Source: Hymenobacter sp. BT188
GTDB lineage: Bacteria > Bacteroidota > Bacteroidia > Cytophagales > Hymenobacteraceae
Direction of reading: 5' to 3'
DNA: 64,000 bases
Assembly (NCBI RefSeq): GCF_014333585.1
Contig: NZ_JACSCW010000003.1
Location: 62,001-126,000, forward strand
Position 1 is the first letter of the stretch, and each line of letters opens with the position of its first letter. This document shows positions 24,156 to 33,029 of this stretch, piece by piece. The notes below the pieces were generated by a model, which worked only from the letters and a program-made list of their open reading frames with translations, did no database searches and was not told the origin of the DNA. The position numbers were made by a program, and so were the translations under genes.

Positions 24156-24704
24156 TTATAAGCTTGCTAGTAGCGCCAGCACTTGCTCCTTTAATTCTTC
24201 CTGAGAGCCATTGTTGTGGATAATGGTAGCGAAGTGTGGATAAGCATCCATCACCGTTTCGCTGGGGTGATTATCGTCGCGGGTGCCGTCGCCACGCTGT
24301 TGGAGCGGGTCGCCTTCTAAGCGCAACATTAGACCGCCGCGCTCCCGAATAGGGTCGGCTTCGTTGGCAAAACGTACATCAGGCACGATGACGAACTGAT
24401 CCTCGGGTAGGCGGGCAAAGAAGGCTTTTACCCAAATTTCGGGCTCCCAGGCTCGTAGGGCGTGGCCTACTTGTTGAAGCATTTCGCCGCGGGTGCGCTC
24501 GAAGATGGGAAGCAGTTGCGCTTTACCATCTTGGTAGTAATAGGGGGCAATTGCCTCGCCAGCCAAGGTGGCGCACACCGCCTTGATGGCGTCGCCGAAG
24601 GAAAGAATCTGCCAGTTGCGCTCTGGCTGAAGTTGTTGGATGAGGCGAGCTACGGTATCCTTGCCGCTGCCTCGCTTCCCCGAAATGCCGAGTAAGTGTA
24701 TCAT
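24156..24704 (-). CDS. P-loop deoxynucleoside monophosphate kinase-like protein
   Basis: 182 residues with a P-loop at the N-terminus (GKRGSGKD, about residues 9-16), then GEMLQQVGHALRAWEPEIWVKAF and FVIVPDVRFANEADPIRE, a layout shared with phage-type dNMP kinases and AAA-like nucleotide kinases. Arginines in the RFANEAD and EGDPLQQRGDG segments probably contact phosphates. Substrate is not determined by the sequence. A consensus -7 box lies only 8 bases upstream of the ATG, suggesting an almost leaderless message. Confidence 0.75.
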   Translation of the reverse strand: MIHLLGISGKRGSGKDTVARLIQQLQPERNWQILSFGDAIKAVCATLAGEAIAPYYYQDGKAQLLPIFERTRGEMLQQVGHALRAWEPEIWVKAFFARLPEDQFVIVPDVRFANEADPIRERGGLMLRLEGDPLQQRGDGTRDDNHPSETVMDAYPHFATIIHNNGSQEELKEQVLALLASL

Positions 24705-24711
24705 ATCAGCA

Positions 24712-24719
24712 CAAAGGTA
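24712..24719 (-). promoter_or_regulatory. -7 box before the dNMP-kinase-like gene
   Basis: TACCTTTG on the minus strand, same octamer as before nuoA and pruA; no clear -33 TTTG. Predicted start at about 24705 would give a leaderless transcript for the ATG at 24704. Confidence 0.3.
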
Positions 24720-24743
24720 GACGGCATTGGGGGGCTTTTTCTT

Positions 24744-25466
24744 CTACAAAATCTCCTTTAGCTCGCTCAAACAGCTAATCTCATACGTCACTTCGTTAAA
24801 ATGACGTCGCTTCTCGGGGTTGAAGTATACCTGATCGATGCCGGCATTAAAAGCGCCCAGCACGTCGCATTCCAGGTTATCACCAATCATCAGGCTTTCC
24901 TCAGCGCTGGCGCCGGTGCGTTCCAGGGCGTGCTCAAACATGCGCCGGTCGGGCTTGAGGAAGCCGCTACATTCGGAGGTAACTATTTCCTGAAAGAAAG
25001 GTGTGAGCTGCGAGGAGTCGAGCTTGATGTATTGAATTTCCTTAAAGCCGTTCGTTATCAAATGCAGGGTGTATTTGGTCTGCAAATACTCCAGCATGTC
25101 ATAGGTGAAGGGAAACACCGCCGATTTAGTAGGAAGCAATTCGGTAAAGTGCTGGGAAATGCCCTCCGGCACGTCGGCTTCAGCCACACCTAGCCGTACT
25201 AACGTGCGCGTAAAGCGCGTGCTGCGCAACTGCTGCTGCGTGATTTTGCCCCCCTGATACAACCGCCACAGCGCATGATTGATGTCGCGGTAGCGGTCAA
25301 TAAACTCCTCCACCGTGAAGGTGCCGAAGCGGCCCAAATCATAGTGGGTAAAGAGCGTACGCAGGGTTTCGTCGGCGTTTTTCTCAAAATCCCACAACGT
25401 ATGGTCGAGGTCAAAGAAGAGGTGACGATAAGCCTTGGCTGGACGAAATGAGTGGCTGGGGGGCAT
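24744..25466 (-). CDS. HAD-family YjjG-type pyrimidine nucleotidase
   Basis: Predicted cytosolic phosphatase that dephosphorylates nucleoside monophosphates, possibly non-canonical ones. 240 residues. HAD motif I is FDLDHTLWDFE with nucleophile D19 and acid D21. The cap is helical, motif II is LITNGF, motif III is the lysine in SGFLKPDRRMFEHAL, and motif IV is MIGDNLECDVLGAFNAG. The DHTLWDFEKNADE start is characteristic of the YjjG group in Bacteroidota. It starts 2 bases after the ferredoxin gene stop, so the two are surely co-transcribed. Confidence 0.88.
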   Translation of the reverse strand: MPPSHSFRPAKAYRHLFFDLDHTLWDFEKNADETLRTLFTHYDLGRFGTFTVEEFIDRYRDINHALWRLYQGGKITQQQLRSTRFTRTLVRLGVAEADVPEGISQHFTELLPTKSAVFPFTYDMLEYLQTKYTLHLITNGFKEIQYIKLDSSQLTPFFQEIVTSECSGFLKPDRRMFEHALERTGASAEESLMIGDNLECDVLGAFNAGIDQVYFNPEKRRHFNEVTYEISCLSELKEIL

Positions 25467-25468
25467 TT

Positions 25469-25765
25469 TTAATCAAGTAGGAGTTTAGATACAACGCGCC
25501 CGTGTAGCAGATGTTCGCGCACAATAGCGGGCGCGTCGGCGGGCTGTACGTCGCCGTAAATGGCGCCTTCGGGATATGCGATGAGGGCCGCACCGCATCC
25601 TTTTTTGCAATGCTTGCACTCATCAATGCAGCCGGTGGGAAAGGCACGGTTGAGCTTTTTGCTGAGTCCCTGCTTTTTAATTTCCTTTTTCAGGGCTTTC
25701 ACCACGTCGCGGCCTACCTCACTTTTTTGGTTGGTGCAAACGAAAAGGTGATGTTCGTATTTCAT
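25469..25765 (-). CDS. Thioredoxin-like (2Fe-2S) ferredoxin
   Basis: 98-residue electron carrier of the thioredoxin-like [2Fe-2S] ferredoxin family. The opening KYEHHLFVCTNQK supplies the first cysteine, and a cluster of four more follows (CIDECKHCKKGC, about residues 46-57), with a YPEGAIYGDV segment typical of the fold. There is one more cysteine than the four needed for the cluster. It is placed between the ArsR gene (44 bases upstream) and the HAD gene (2 bases downstream); the redox partner is unknown. Confidence 0.85.
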   Translation of the reverse strand: MKYEHHLFVCTNQKSEVGRDVVKALKKEIKKQGLSKKLNRAFPTGCIDECKHCKKGCGAALIAYPEGAIYGDVQPADAPAIVREHLLHGRVVSKLLLD

Positions 25766-25808
25766 AAACTAAACTAGCTAAGCTCAACCGCCGCGCAGGC
25801 CAACACCC

Positions 25809-26204
25809 TTATGCTGGTTGATAGCCCGTCCAGCGGCGATTCTGAAGCTTGTACGCGGCCAACTCCCGATTCGACCAGAGCGTTTGGTAAATCTGCTGAT
25901 CGCGCATCAGTTGAGGGTCTTTTTCCATGTAACCCAAAAACTGGTGAACCAGGTCCGCCATTTCGTCCTTTATAAAATAGAAGGCCCAATTGTCGAGTCG
26001 CCGAAAGCTGACCAAGCCCGCGTTTTTCAGATACAATAATTGGCGGGAGGTTTTGGTTTGGGTGAAGTCCAAGACCTGTTCGAGGTCGGAAATGCACATT
26101 TCCTGGTTGCGCCAAAGCAAATGCAGCATGCGCACCCGCGACTCGTCGCCGAGGGCCTTAAATAGTTGCTGACCAAATGCAACGCTGAAGTGTTTAAGAC
26201 GCAT
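25809..26204 (-). CDS. ArsR family winged-helix regulator
   Basis: 131-residue DNA-binding protein. The winged helix is seen as FKALGDESRVRMLHLLWRNQ, CISDLEQVLDFTQTKTSRQL (recognition helix) and LKNAGLVSFRRLDNWAFYF (wing). The ELCVCDL metal site of classical ArsR is only partly present (one cysteine in EMCISDLE), so metal sensing is doubtful. It heads a probable operon with the ferredoxin and HAD genes on the same strand. Confidence 0.85.
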   Translation of the reverse strand: MRLKHFSVAFGQQLFKALGDESRVRMLHLLWRNQEMCISDLEQVLDFTQTKTSRQLLYLKNAGLVSFRRLDNWAFYFIKDEMADLVHQFLGYMEKDPQLMRDQQIYQTLWSNRELAAYKLQNRRWTGYQPA

Positions 26205-26317
26205 CCTTTACCGAACAAAGCTGGGAAATAGCCCCCGCATAAAACGAAACAAATTTACAGCCCGTCCGGCTTCGACCTGTCAAAGAGCCGTATTATTGCA
26301 GTATAGCACATCCAAGT

Positions 26318-27001
26318 ATGTCTGATAAGAGTCGAATTTATGTTGTGGCCACGCTAGGGCTGCTGTTAGTGCTTTTTTTTCTGGCACCTATGGCAGGCCA
26401 CGGGCAGGGGCAACGGCGCGTAGTGCAGTTCTCAGGTATTGTGGCCACTGGTGATAGTTTGCTGGGTGTGCCGGGCGCTACCGTATTTGTTCCTTCGGCG
26501 GGGCGAGGCACGGCTACCAATTTGTACGGTTACTTCTCGCTACCCGTACTCACCGGCGACAGCATCGTGATTCGCTCATTGGGCTACCGCAATCAATACG
26601 TCATCATCCCGCCTGATTATCCGCGGCAGAGCTACTCGGTTATTGTCTCACTACAAGAAGACGTGACAGTGCTGCCAGAAGTACGGGTATTCCCCTACGC
26701 CACAGAAAAGGAGTTTAAAGAAGCTTTTCTAGCCTTAAAGCTACCTAAGGAGCGCGGTAGCAGTGCCGCCAGAAACCTGAGCCCCGACGTGCTCCGCCAG
26801 ATTTTCAATAATGCACCCGTCACCAGTGCCGGCAACTACCGGCAGACCCTTCAACAGCAGCAGCAGGGCTACGACCGGCGCATGGGTATGGGCCAAACAC
26901 CTCAAACCAACAATCCTTTATTGAATCCTTTTAGCTGGCTGAAACTAATCCAGCAGGTGAAAGATGGGGAGTTCAAGAAAAAGGAAGGCGTAGACTACTA
27001 A
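26318..27001 (+). CDS. Secreted CarbopepD-regulatory-like domain protein
   Basis: 227 residues with an N-terminal signal anchor or signal peptide (about residues 8-31, ending APMAGHGQGQR). Next comes a carboxypeptidase-regulatory-like beta sandwich (FSGIVATGDSLLGVPGATVF, then GTATNLYGYFSLPV and IVIRSLGYR), the domain that opens many SusC/TonB-dependent receptors. The C-terminal half (PEVRVFPYATEKEFKEAFLA onward) is helical and proline/glutamine-rich. Function is unknown; a periplasmic or outer-membrane role is likely. It is divergently transcribed from the ArsR gene. Confidence 0.82.
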   Translation: MSDKSRIYVVATLGLLLVLFFLAPMAGHGQGQRRVVQFSGIVATGDSLLGVPGATVFVPSAGRGTATNLYGYFSLPVLTGDSIVIRSLGYRNQYVIIPPDYPRQSYSVIVSLQEDVTVLPEVRVFPYATEKEFKEAFLALKLPKERGSSAARNLSPDVLRQIFNNAPVTSAGNYRQTLQQQQQGYDRRMGMGQTPQTNNPLLNPFSWLKLIQQVKDGEFKKKEGVDY

Positions 27002-27039
27002 GCAGCTAGCTTGTTAGGGCAGTAAAAGCCCCCCAGGCC

Positions 27040-27132
27040 GTCATGCAGAGCGCAGCGAAGCATCTCACGTGCGGTCGTCAGAGTTAGTATTGCAACGAAG
27101 CGAGCGAGATGCTTCGCTGCGCTCTATATGAC
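27040..27132. repeat. REP-like palindromic repeat
   Basis: Two 27-base arms (27040-27066 and 27106-27132) whose inner 20 bases (GAGATGCTTCGCTGCGCTCT on the right arm) pair perfectly, around a 39-base loop. It is intergenic, between the CarbopepD-like gene and the NDH-2 gene, and preceded by a lone AAAAGCCCCCC half-terminator. It differs in sequence from the unit at 5533 but has the same architecture. Confidence 0.65.
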
Positions 27133-27285
27133 CGACTTTAGAAGAAAGAGCCCACCAAGCTCAACTGTCTGAAAAACAGGACAACCAGTAAGTGGGTTTT
27201 ACTGTAAAACCATCCGTGCTGGTTCCACGTGGGAACTGGCCATTGAGTGCTCAACGCAGCACCTTATACCTTGTTTTTCAGTATT

Positions 27286-28665
27286 ATGGATACGAACCTC
27301 CCGGTTTCTTCCCATCCGCGCGTCGTTATTATCGGCTGCGGATTTGCGGGTTTGCGGCTGGCGAAAGAATTGCGCCACGCGCCCGTGCAAGTTGTCGTCA
27401 TCGACCGCAATAACTACCACAATTTTCAGCCGCTTCTGTACCAGGTGGCTACTGGCGCCCTTGAAGCGGATAGCATCGCATATCCAATTCGCAAGATTTT
27501 CGCGGGCCAGAAAAACTTTTTCTATCGCATGGCCGACGTGCAGCGCGTCGTGCCCGAGCGCAACTTGGTGCACACCAGCGTGGGCGATATTCGCTACGAT
27601 TATTTGGTAATTGCCACCGGCTCACTTACCAATTTCTTCGGCATCGAGAGCATTGAGAAGAATGCCATGCAAATCAAGAGCATTCCGAATGCCCTGAATT
27701 TGCGCAGCTTTATTTTCCAGAACTTTGAGAAAGCGCTGCTCACCGAAAACCCGGAGGAGAAGCAGGCGTTGCTGAATATCGTAGTAGTCGGCGGCGGACC
27801 TACGGGCGTCGAAATCAGTGGCTCTCTGGCCGAGATGCGCCGCCACGTGCTGCCCAAAGACTACCCGGAACTGGATTTGCAGCAGATGCAGGTTATTCTG
27901 GTGGAAGCCGGACCAGCCGTGCTTGGGCCAATGTCGGTGAAGTCGCAGCAGGAGTCGAAGCGCTACTTGGAAGAGCTCGGAGTGATTGTGCGTTTGAATA
28001 CGTCCATCAAACGGTTTGAAAACTGCCGGGCCTATTACTCCGATACCGAATATATTCCAACTGAAAACCTGATCTGGGCGGCTGGGGTGAATGGGGCCGA
28101 AGTACCCGGTTTGCCCCCCGAAGTTGTAGCCCGCAATAAGCGCATCAGCGTGAACCGTTGGAACCAGGTGGAAGGCTTCCAAAATGTCTTCGCCATCGGC
28201 GACGTGGCCAATATGGTGACGGAGGAGATGCCCCGCGGCATGCCCATGCTGGCACCCGTAGCGCAGCAGCAAGCCGAATTATTGGCCGAAAACCTCCAGC
28301 GCATTATGCGTAACGAAACGCCCAAGAACTTCGAGTATGTTAATAAAGGCGTGATGGCCATTGTGAGCCGCAACAAAGCCGTAGTTGACTTGCCCAAAGA
28401 CGTGCATTTCAGCGGTATTTTGGGTTGGTTTACTTGGTTGTTTGTGCACTTGATGACACTTGTTGGCTTCCGTAATAAAGTCGTAGCCTTCGTCGACTGG
28501 GCGTTCAGCTACTTCAGCTCCGATCAAGCCCTACGCCTCATTATTCGGCCCTTCAGCCGCCGCGATGTGAAGGACGATCAGGGGAAGAAAAAGGCTGAGC
28601 ACCAGAATGCTACACCGGAGTATAACCCGACGCCGCCCGCTATTCAAACGCCCGTAACAAGGTAG
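27286..28665 (+). CDS. Type II NADH:quinone oxidoreductase (NDH-2)
   Basis: Single-subunit flavoprotein that oxidises NADH and reduces quinone without pumping protons. The ATG at 27286 (MDTNLPVSSHPRVVIIG) gives 459 residues. The FAD Rossmann site is VVIIGCGFAGLRLAKEL, the NADH site VVVGGGPTGVEISGSLAEM, and the C-terminal FAD contact FAIGDVANM. Near the C-terminus GILGWFTWLFVHLMTLVGFR is the amphipathic membrane-binding segment. It gives the cell a non-pumping bypass of the complex I encoded 6 kb away. The imperfect terminator at 28688 ends the gene. Confidence 0.93.
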   Translation: MDTNLPVSSHPRVVIIGCGFAGLRLAKELRHAPVQVVVIDRNNYHNFQPLLYQVATGALEADSIAYPIRKIFAGQKNFFYRMADVQRVVPERNLVHTSVGDIRYDYLVIATGSLTNFFGIESIEKNAMQIKSIPNALNLRSFIFQNFEKALLTENPEEKQALLNIVVVGGGPTGVEISGSLAEMRRHVLPKDYPELDLQQMQVILVEAGPAVLGPMSVKSQQESKRYLEELGVIVRLNTSIKRFENCRAYYSDTEYIPTENLIWAAGVNGAEVPGLPPEVVARNKRISVNRWNQVEGFQNVFAIGDVANMVTEEMPRGMPMLAPVAQQQAELLAENLQRIMRNETPKNFEYVNKGVMAIVSRNKAVVDLPKDVHFSGILGWFTWLFVHLMTLVGFRNKVVAFVDWAFSYFSSDQALRLIIRPFSRRDVKDDQGKKKAEHQNATPEYNPTPPAIQTPVTR

Positions 28666-28687
28666 CTAAAAGGTAAATTAACATACG

Positions 28688-28723
28688 AAAAAAGCCTCCC
28701 AACGGAATGCTGGGGGGCTTTTT
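28688..28723. terminator. Intrinsic terminator after NDH-2
   Basis: AAAAAAGCCTCCCA pairs with TGGGGGGCTTTTT with one mismatch around a 9-base loop; it serves convergent genes on both sides. Confidence 0.8.
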
Positions 28724-28738
28724 ATTGCGAAACCTCTA

Positions 28739-29113
28739 CTAAAGAGCGTAGTCGGCAAGCGCTTTACTTACATCATAAATGTTGCGGTCGTTGCGGAAGG
28801 TTTTGCTGATGGCATCCGTCTGGCCGCGCACCCAGATTTTTAGCTCCGCATCGAGGTCGAAGTGCCCGGTGGTTTCCATTGAGAAGCGCTCAATGCTACG
28901 ATACGGCACACTCAAAAACTCCTTCTTCTTCCCCGTAATACCTTGTTTATCCACCAAAATCAGGCGCTTATTCGTGAAAATAAGCTGGTCGCGGATAATG
29001 ACGAAAGCTTTTTCAACCCGCTCGTCAGTGGCCAGCAGGCGACTGAGTTCTTGTTGCAATTCCTGGGCGTCGCTTTCCGAAGCATTGCCAATTAATCCGT
29101 CGAGAAGTCCCAT
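28739..29113 (-). CDS. Bacterial PH-domain protein
   Basis: 124 residues. After a helical N-terminus the strands RVEKAFVIIRDQLIFTNKRL, ILVDKQGITGKKKEFLSVPY and SIERFSMETTGHFDLDAELK followed by IWVRG form the bacterial pleckstrin-homology-like (bPH) fold, ending in a helix (NIYDVSKALADYAL). Cytosolic; ligand unknown. Monocistronic and convergent with NDH-2. Confidence 0.85.
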   Translation of the reverse strand: MGLLDGLIGNASESDAQELQQELSRLLATDERVEKAFVIIRDQLIFTNKRLILVDKQGITGKKKEFLSVPYRSIERFSMETTGHFDLDAELKIWVRGQTDAISKTFRNDRNIYDVSKALADYAL

Positions 29114-29155
29114 AATCGGTGTGGAGTTGGTGGAAGACGAAGCTACAACGAAAAA

Positions 29156-29584
29156 TTACTTGACTAGAATAGTTTTACCAGCTGTGCAAAAGGAGTCAGT
29201 AACCATAACCTGCGGTGCAGTATACATTATTTTGTTAGCTGTACAGAAGCGCTCAACCTTCTCAGCAGAAGTTGCGGGCCTAAGTCGGATAAATAACTGT
29301 TCACCTCGGCGCAGAGTAGGGAGGTTCTGAAAGGTTTGTACCACATTGGCGTAGGTAGCAGGAACGGCGGCTGGTCCTGGAATAGGCGCTCCCATATCGC
29401 CACTAAAATAAACGCTTGTCCCGATCGGTAAGGCCGTATCAATCTGTAGCAAAAACGCGCCTTCGCAAGTCGTCCCTAACATCGTGCTGCTCACGCATTC
29501 ATTGCTAAAGTTGTCCTCTTTTTCGCACGCTACGGTGGTGACTATAATGCTGGCATATAATAGAATGATATAGGCTTTTCTCAT
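29156..29584 (-). CDS. Putative lipoprotein, unknown
   Basis: 142 residues from the ATG at 29584. The signal sequence MRKAYIILLYASIIVTTVAC ends in a lipobox-like VTTVAC, so the mature protein would be lipid-anchored, and four or five further cysteines (ECVSS, TTCEGAF, RFCTAN, DSFCTAG) suggest disulphides. The rest looks like a small beta-rich domain. No family recognised. It is followed within 45 bases by the PH-domain gene on the same strand. Confidence 0.6.
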   Translation of the reverse strand: MRKAYIILLYASIIVTTVACEKEDNFSNECVSSTMLGTTCEGAFLLQIDTALPIGTSVYFSGDMGAPIPGPAAVPATYANVVQTFQNLPTLRRGEQLFIRLRPATSAEKVERFCTANKIMYTAPQVMVTDSFCTAGKTILVK

Positions 29585-29690
29585 TGGGATTGGGCTAAAT
29601 TTGCTTGTGTGCAGATAGGAGCCTGATACCAATACTTAGGTTGCAACCATAGCTCAACCTTGATACTAATTTGTATTCAGAACGTACTTC

Positions 29691-29738
29691 TTCAACCAAA
29701 AAGAGCCACCCAATTTTGGGTGGCTCTTTTTGGTTGAA
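29691..29738. terminator. Bidirectional terminator
   Basis: Perfect 23-bp arms (29691-29713, 29716-29738) with core AAAAAGAGCCACCC / GGGTGGCTCTTTTT and a 2-base loop, 15 bases beyond the M1 peptidase stop. Confidence 0.92.
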
Positions 29739-29752
29739 ATGTGAAACGCTTC

Positions 29753-32128
29753 CTAATTCGTGCCGCCACCTGTAGCACCGCTGCTTGCTGGCACTGCCTG
29801 CGTAGCGCTCGGCTGCTGTTGCATGGGGTTTGGCTGCGTGCGCTGCTGCTGCTCAAACAACTCGAAGCGGCTGGGGGCCAATTTGCGCGGATAGGCGTTG
29901 TTGCTCAAGTCCGTATCGGCAGTTTGCAGGAATGGGTCCAGCGTAAAGGCTATTACGGGCTTATCCGTAACGAATACTTTCGTCACTTGCTCGTTGTTTC
30001 GACGCCAGATTTCGGCCGGAATGTTTACTACTTCCTGCTTGCCATCCTCATAAGTCATTTGCACAACCACAGGCATCACTAAGCCGCCAATATTGCGCAA
30101 ACCTACTTCGTAGAAGTGAAGTCCTTCGTTCAGACGCTTCTGCTGCTCAGGCTTCAGTTTCTTCACGTATTCTTGGTAGCGTTGCTTGTCGGCCTCCGTC
30201 GTGGCGATAGGGTCGTAAGAATTATAGAAGTCCTTAAGGCCGGGCTTCTCATCATCTACCAGCGTGCGCTTGATGTCCTGAAGGTTGCGCTGCTGAGACA
30301 AAGTCTTGGGCTCCGCGTTTAGCTCTTGACGCTTGCGGGCATTTTCAATTTCAGGGTTTTTGGAATCGACGGTGTACCACTTCACGCCTTCAATAGCGAT
30401 ATCAGTGCGGTCGTTGGTGTAGAACCAGCCGCGCCAGAACCAGTCGAGGTCAACACCGGATGCGTCTTCCATGGTGCGGAAGAAGTCGGCAGGCGTGGGG
30501 TGCTTGTAAGCCCAGCGACGCGCGTATTCTTGAAAAGCATAGTCGAATAGCTCGCGGCCCATGATGGTTTCGCGTAGGATATTCAGGCCGGTTGCGGGCT
30601 TGCCGTAAGCGTTGTTGCCGAGCTGCAATACCGATTCCGAGTTGGTCATAATCGGGGTTTGCAGGCTCTTATCCATGCGCATATAATCCACCATTTTGGC
30701 GGGCTCACCGCGACGCGAAGGGTAGTTACGCTCCCATTCCTGCTCCGAGAGGTACTGCATAAACGTGTTCAGCCCTTCGTCCATCCACGTCCACTGCCGC
30801 TCGTCGGAGTTCACGATCATGGGGAAGAAGTTGTGCCCTACTTCGTGGATAATCACCGAAATCAGGCCGTATTTGGTGTTTGCCGAGTATGTGCCATCCT
30901 TCTCAGGACGATAGCCATTGAAAGAAAGCATAGGGTATTCCATGCCGCCAATCGGGCCGTGCACCGAAATAGCTACGGGGTACTGATACGGAATGGTACG
31001 CTTGGAATAGGTCTTGAGGGTGTGCGCTACGGCTTCCGTCGAGTATTGGCCCCATAGCGGGTTACCCTCTTTCGGGTAGTACGACATGGCTACAATTGGC
31101 TTGCCTTCAATCTTCAGACCCATGGCATCCCAGATAAACTTGCGGGAACTGGCGAAAGCAAAGTCACGCACGTTTTTAGCGGCGAAATTCCAGGTCTTGG
31201 TGCCTTTAGCACGGCCTTTCTCGGCTTGCTCAGCCTCCGCCTGGGTCACAATTACAACTGGCTTTTTGGCATCCATAGCTTGGGCCAAACGCTTGCGCTG
31301 CGTAGCCGACAGTACTTGGTCAGGATTCTGGAGAGTACCCGTCGCGCCGACCACGTGGTCGGCGGGGGCCGTGATGCTTACTTTGTAGTTACCGAAGGGC
31401 AAGGCAAACTCGCCGCTGCCCAGAAACTGCTTGTGCTGCCAGCCGTTTACGTCGTCGTACACGGCCATGCGGGGGTGAAACTGGGCGATTTCGTAGAGGT
31501 AGTTTTTATCCTCCGGGAAATACTCGTAGCCCGAACGACCACCAAGCTTAAGCACGTCGTTGATGTTGTAACGAAACGCAATGCTGAACGTGAACGACTG
31601 CTTGGGCTGCAAAGGCTGGGGCAGATCCACGCGCATCATGGTGTGGTTAACCACGTGCGGCAGGGCCTTACCACCTTTCTGCTTTACCGACTCAATCTTA
31701 AACCCACCATCGAAATCGGCGCGGGCCAAGTAGTCCATGGCTCCAAACGACATGCGCGGCTGCAACTCAGCCGTCTGCGTAGAAGTGGTCATGGAATTTT
31801 TATCGTATATATTCTGGTCGAGCTGTACCCACAAATAGGTCAGCACGTCAGGCGAGAGGTTGGTGTAGGTAATATCCTCAGTGCCCGAAATGGCTTGCTT
31901 CTCGTCGTCGAGGCGCACCTTAATATCGTAGTCAGCGCGCTGCTGCCAGTACTGGGAGCCCGGTGCGCCCGAAGCCGTCCGAAACGTGTTGGGGGTGGGT
32001 AGCTCGGTGCCGAGCTGGGCAAATTTGTCGGTGCCGGAATTGGTGTTCTGGATAGAAGGCGTTTGCGCCATCAGCGGCGCGGCGCTCAGTCCAATGCCAC
32101 CGACGAGCAAGAGAAGATTTCTCAACAT
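29753..32128 (-). CDS. Secreted M1 family zinc metallopeptidase
   Basis: Predicted exported aminopeptidase-like enzyme. The ATG at 32128 (MLRNLLLLVGGIGLSAAPLM) gives 791 residues with a signal peptide cleaved after LMAQ; an upstream GTG at 32179 lies before the predicted promoter box and is rejected. The zinc site HEVGH (about 428-432) is followed 18 residues later by the ligand in WMDEGLNTF (E451). The substrate-binding GAMEN motif appears as GGMEYP (about 394-399), a form seen in Bacteroidota M1 enzymes. A C-terminal tail rich in Q, P and T follows the helical domain. It is monocistronic. Confidence 0.9.
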   Translation of the reverse strand: MLRNLLLLVGGIGLSAAPLMAQTPSIQNTNSGTDKFAQLGTELPTPNTFRTASGAPGSQYWQQRADYDIKVRLDDEKQAISGTEDITYTNLSPDVLTYLWVQLDQNIYDKNSMTTSTQTAELQPRMSFGAMDYLARADFDGGFKIESVKQKGGKALPHVVNHTMMRVDLPQPLQPKQSFTFSIAFRYNINDVLKLGGRSGYEYFPEDKNYLYEIAQFHPRMAVYDDVNGWQHKQFLGSGEFALPFGNYKVSITAPADHVVGATGTLQNPDQVLSATQRKRLAQAMDAKKPVVIVTQAEAEQAEKGRAKGTKTWNFAAKNVRDFAFASSRKFIWDAMGLKIEGKPIVAMSYYPKEGNPLWGQYSTEAVAHTLKTYSKRTIPYQYPVAISVHGPIGGMEYPMLSFNGYRPEKDGTYSANTKYGLISVIIHEVGHNFFPMIVNSDERQWTWMDEGLNTFMQYLSEQEWERNYPSRRGEPAKMVDYMRMDKSLQTPIMTNSESVLQLGNNAYGKPATGLNILRETIMGRELFDYAFQEYARRWAYKHPTPADFFRTMEDASGVDLDWFWRGWFYTNDRTDIAIEGVKWYTVDSKNPEIENARKRQELNAEPKTLSQQRNLQDIKRTLVDDEKPGLKDFYNSYDPIATTEADKQRYQEYVKKLKPEQQKRLNEGLHFYEVGLRNIGGLVMPVVVQMTYEDGKQEVVNIPAEIWRRNNEQVTKVFVTDKPVIAFTLDPFLQTADTDLSNNAYPRKLAPSRFELFEQQQRTQPNPMQQQPSATQAVPASSGATGGGTN

Positions 32129-32160
32129 AAAAACAAACAGAAAATCAGGAAGGAGGAAAG

Positions 32161-32168
32161 CAAATTTA
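32161..32168 (-). promoter_or_regulatory. -7 box for the M1 peptidase
   Basis: TAAATTTG on the minus strand fits TAnnTTTG and lies 33 bases before the ATG at 32128; no -33 TTTG at the usual distance. Confidence 0.3.
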
Positions 32169-32253
32169 AGGAAATCCACTTAATGAATCCGTAACATATT
32201 GTCTGCTAATAATACCGCAGCTCAGGGGCAGATTTGCCCCCCACAATACGCTC

Positions 32254-32847
32254 TTAGTCAGCGAAGTTCCCTAGCAGGAGAATAAGGGCAATACCGGCCG
32301 CGGCGCCACTGACAACCAGCACCCAGTCGCGGCGGACCGCCCGAAACACGCGTAGCACTACAAAGCCCAGCACTAGTATAAGGGCTACAATGAGCAATTG
32401 GCCAAGTTCAACGCCAATGTTGAAGGCCAGTAGCTCCAGCACGGGGCGCGTATTCTGCCCAAGTAGCTCGCGCAGATAGCTGGAAAAACCGAGTCCGTGT
32501 ATCAGCCCGAATATGACCGCCAAGGCATTGGGTAACGTGAGAACAATAGGCTGATTGCGCTTGAAATCGCGCCCAGCTCGACTCATGTTTACAACACAGG
32601 TGAGCAGAATGGTAACAGGAATTAAGATTTCAATCAGGCTGGAGCTGTACTGCACGAAACCCAGCGTAGCCAACGCCAGCGTGATACTATGCCCGACGGT
32701 GAAGCTTGTAACCAAAGCCACTACCCGTCTCCAGTCACTGAGTACGTAAGGCGCGCACAAGGCCAGCAGAAACACTAAATGGTCGTAGGCCTGCAGGTTA
32801 AAGATGTGAAAAAAGCCGAGCTGCAGGTAAGTCGAGAAAACGGACAT
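32254..32847 (-). CDS. HupE/UreJ family membrane protein
   Basis: 197 residues with about six membrane helices. The segments YDHLVFLLALCAPY and VALVTSFTVGHSITLALATL, plus FGLIHGLGFSSYLRELL, carry the conserved histidines of the HupE/UreJ_2 group, some members of which move nickel or cobalt. Here no hydrogenase, urease or metal-chaperone gene is adjacent, so the substrate is open. A possible -7 box (TAGCTTTG, 32859-32852) lies so close to the ATG that the message may be leaderless. Confidence 0.85.
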   Translation of the reverse strand: MSVFSTYLQLGFFHIFNLQAYDHLVFLLALCAPYVLSDWRRVVALVTSFTVGHSITLALATLGFVQYSSSLIEILIPVTILLTCVVNMSRAGRDFKRNQPIVLTLPNALAVIFGLIHGLGFSSYLRELLGQNTRPVLELLAFNIGVELGQLLIVALILVLGFVVLRVFRAVRRDWVLVVSGAAAGIALILLLGNFAD

Positions 32848-33029
32848 GCGGCAAAGCTAATATTTATTCTAACTATTGAATTTGGCAGCGGATGCGAAGG
32901 AACAGGTGAATATCCGAGAGAATAATGCTGCCGCTGCTACAGGTGAGCGCGCTCGGTAGCTAAATTTTTCGTGACCATAAACGGCCGTGGTAACTTACGC
33001 CACTTTACCATCCGCTTTTAGCTTCTTCC

